This document shows positions 30,942-31,628 of a stretch of 31,628 bases of DNA, piece after piece (the first letter of the stretch is position 1; each line of letters begins with the position of its first letter). Below the pieces are notes generated by a model that had not been told where the DNA came from, ran no database searches, and was given only the letters and a program-made list of their open reading frames with translations. This DNA is from a virus: the IMG/VR virus record IMGVR_UViG_3300020429_000006, positions 1 to 31,628 of that record; one strand, given 5' to 3'. The position numbers were made by a program, and so were the translations under genes.

Positions 30942-31628
30942 TGCCTGCTAAATCAAAAGCACAAAGAAAATTTATGGGGATGGTACGTGCCACCCAGAAA
31001 GGTGAGATGAAGAACCCGTCTCCCGAATTGAAACGTGCTGCAGGTGATATGTCTGCAAAGGCAGTCAACAAGTATGCAAAAACAAAAGAAAAGAATTTAC
31101 CAGACAAAGTAGAAGAGTCAGTACAGAATAATAAAGTTGATTTAGTATTGAAGACAGGTGTTAATAACGTTCTTAAGCAAGACAACAAAGATTACGACAG
31201 AGGACTGCTCGCACAGGTCAACAAAGATGGCAGTTATGATGTAGCATATTGGTACGATAAGTATGAGAAGTATCCTGTCGAGGTTGTAATCGATGGCAAG
31301 ACTTGTGCCAAGGATGCCAAAAATATTCACATCAAGTATCATCCTGAGTTGAAGAACGATGATAAAGAGGAAGCGAAAGAAGATATGAAAGAGTACGTGG
31401 GTGGTACTATGGGTTATGGTGCTGTGATTTCAAATGGAATCCCTGGAGCACAGTCACATAGCAACACAAGACAAGGCAAGATTACTAAGAAAGATAAGAA
31501 AAAGAAATTTGCTGAAGAGATCCTACGACTACAGTATGAGGCAAGAGTAGAATACACAGGACCAAACAAAGACGAAAGAAAACAGATCAAGAAACTTGAT
31601 AACAAAAAGTTTGCTGCCAAATTAGCAG
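30941..31628 (+). CDS. DUF3008-like protein, 3'-truncated by the window edge
   Basis: Open from the ATG at 30941 to the end of the window (229 codons) with no stop. N-terminus MPAKSKAQRKFMGMVRATQK, then LKRAAGDMSAKAVNKYAKTK and a KNLPDKVEE end, matches the DUF3008 phage family (PAKSKxQ..fg.......S.k....fa.tK.k.LP.kv). Downstream is a larger unique region: YDVAYWYDKYEKYPVEVVID, a Gly-rich GGTMGYGAVISNGIPG and a Lys-rich stretch. The DUF3008 part is thus fused to an unknown domain. Head-associated role is inferred from location only. Confidence 0.65.
   Translation, partial: MPAKSKAQRKFMGMVRATQKGEMKNPSPELKRAAGDMSAKAVNKYAKTKEKNLPDKVEESVQNNKVDLVLKTGVNNVLKQDNKDYDRGLLAQVNKDGSYDVAYWYDKYEKYPVEVVIDGKTCAKDAKNIHIKYHPELKNDDKEEAKEDMKEYVGGTMGYGAVISNGIPGAQSHSNTRQGKITKKDKKKKFAEEILRLQYEARVEYTGPNKDERKQIKKLDNKKFAAKLA

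Overview
The window is a segment of a T4-like myovirus genome, most likely a marine cyanophage (Kyanoviridae type, infecting Synechococcus or Prochlorococcus). The order gp46 - gp45 - gp44 - gp62 - RegA - gp43 - UvsX - gp41 is the conserved T4-type replication and recombination order. The interspersed CobS-like AAA+ ATPase, large VWA/peptidase partner, Hsp20, MazG and multiple 2OG-Fe(II) oxygenases are typical of marine cyanomyoviruses. Genes are tightly packed, with many ATGA, TAATG and TTGA start/stop overlaps. No tRNA, IS element, CRISPR array or photosynthesis gene was seen. The host assignment is an inference from gene content.

Layout. (1) 1-1397: C-terminus of recombination subunit gp46, then two 2OG-Fe(II) oxygenase-like genes. 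(2) 1410-4813: a two-gene unit, a HExxH/VWA protein and a CobS/MoxR-type ATPase; each gene is preceded by the same kind of intergenic element (GTGGCACAC, hairpin, -10-like box). (3) 4840-10703: replisome genes gp45, gp44, gp62 and regA, with accessory genes between them (DUF3310-like protein, three further small ORFs, two oxygenases, a methyltransferase, a Dam-type adenine methylase). (4) 10704-14357: a block between regA and gp43, with four forward membrane or envelope proteins under a late-type promoter and three reverse-strand exported proteins under their own late-type promoter. The two groups converge with a 215-base antiparallel coding overlap. (5) 14515-21962: Hsp20, small proteins including a tandem paralogous pair, DNA polymerase gp43 (TTG start), UvsX, a prolyl-4-hydroxylase-like oxygenase, helicase gp41 and MazG. 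(6) 21962-22550: three tiny or small membrane proteins. (7) 22551-22835: a non-coding stretch with a terminator overlapping a good sigma70-type promoter and a structured candidate RNA. (8) 22836-31628: a probable pyrimidine-dimer glycosylase-like gene, then a late module in which most transcription units start with a GATAAATA/CTAAATA/TATAAATA box.

The late module is the most interesting part. It holds a protein with a PD-(D/E)XK-like E/D/SxK pattern, a protein with KxDG and EGFV...K motifs resembling the ATP-dependent ligase/nucleotidyltransferase fold, and an NMNAT/cytidylyltransferase-like protein. The last begins with a sequence closely resembling the T4 capsid-targeting sequence (MKxxxxFIxEA), including an I-T-E site of the kind cut by the T4 gp21 prohead protease. 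A second small basic protein (29038-29442) starts the same way, and a 651-residue histone-like/Ser-Gly-rich protein carries an L-T-E|A site. My inference is that this locus encodes capsid-internal, co-injected proteins, possibly including enzymes of nucleic-acid end processing or NAD metabolism. An Ig-like structural protein and a DUF3008-like protein (cut by the window edge) follow.

All assignments come from reading motifs by eye. No database search was run.
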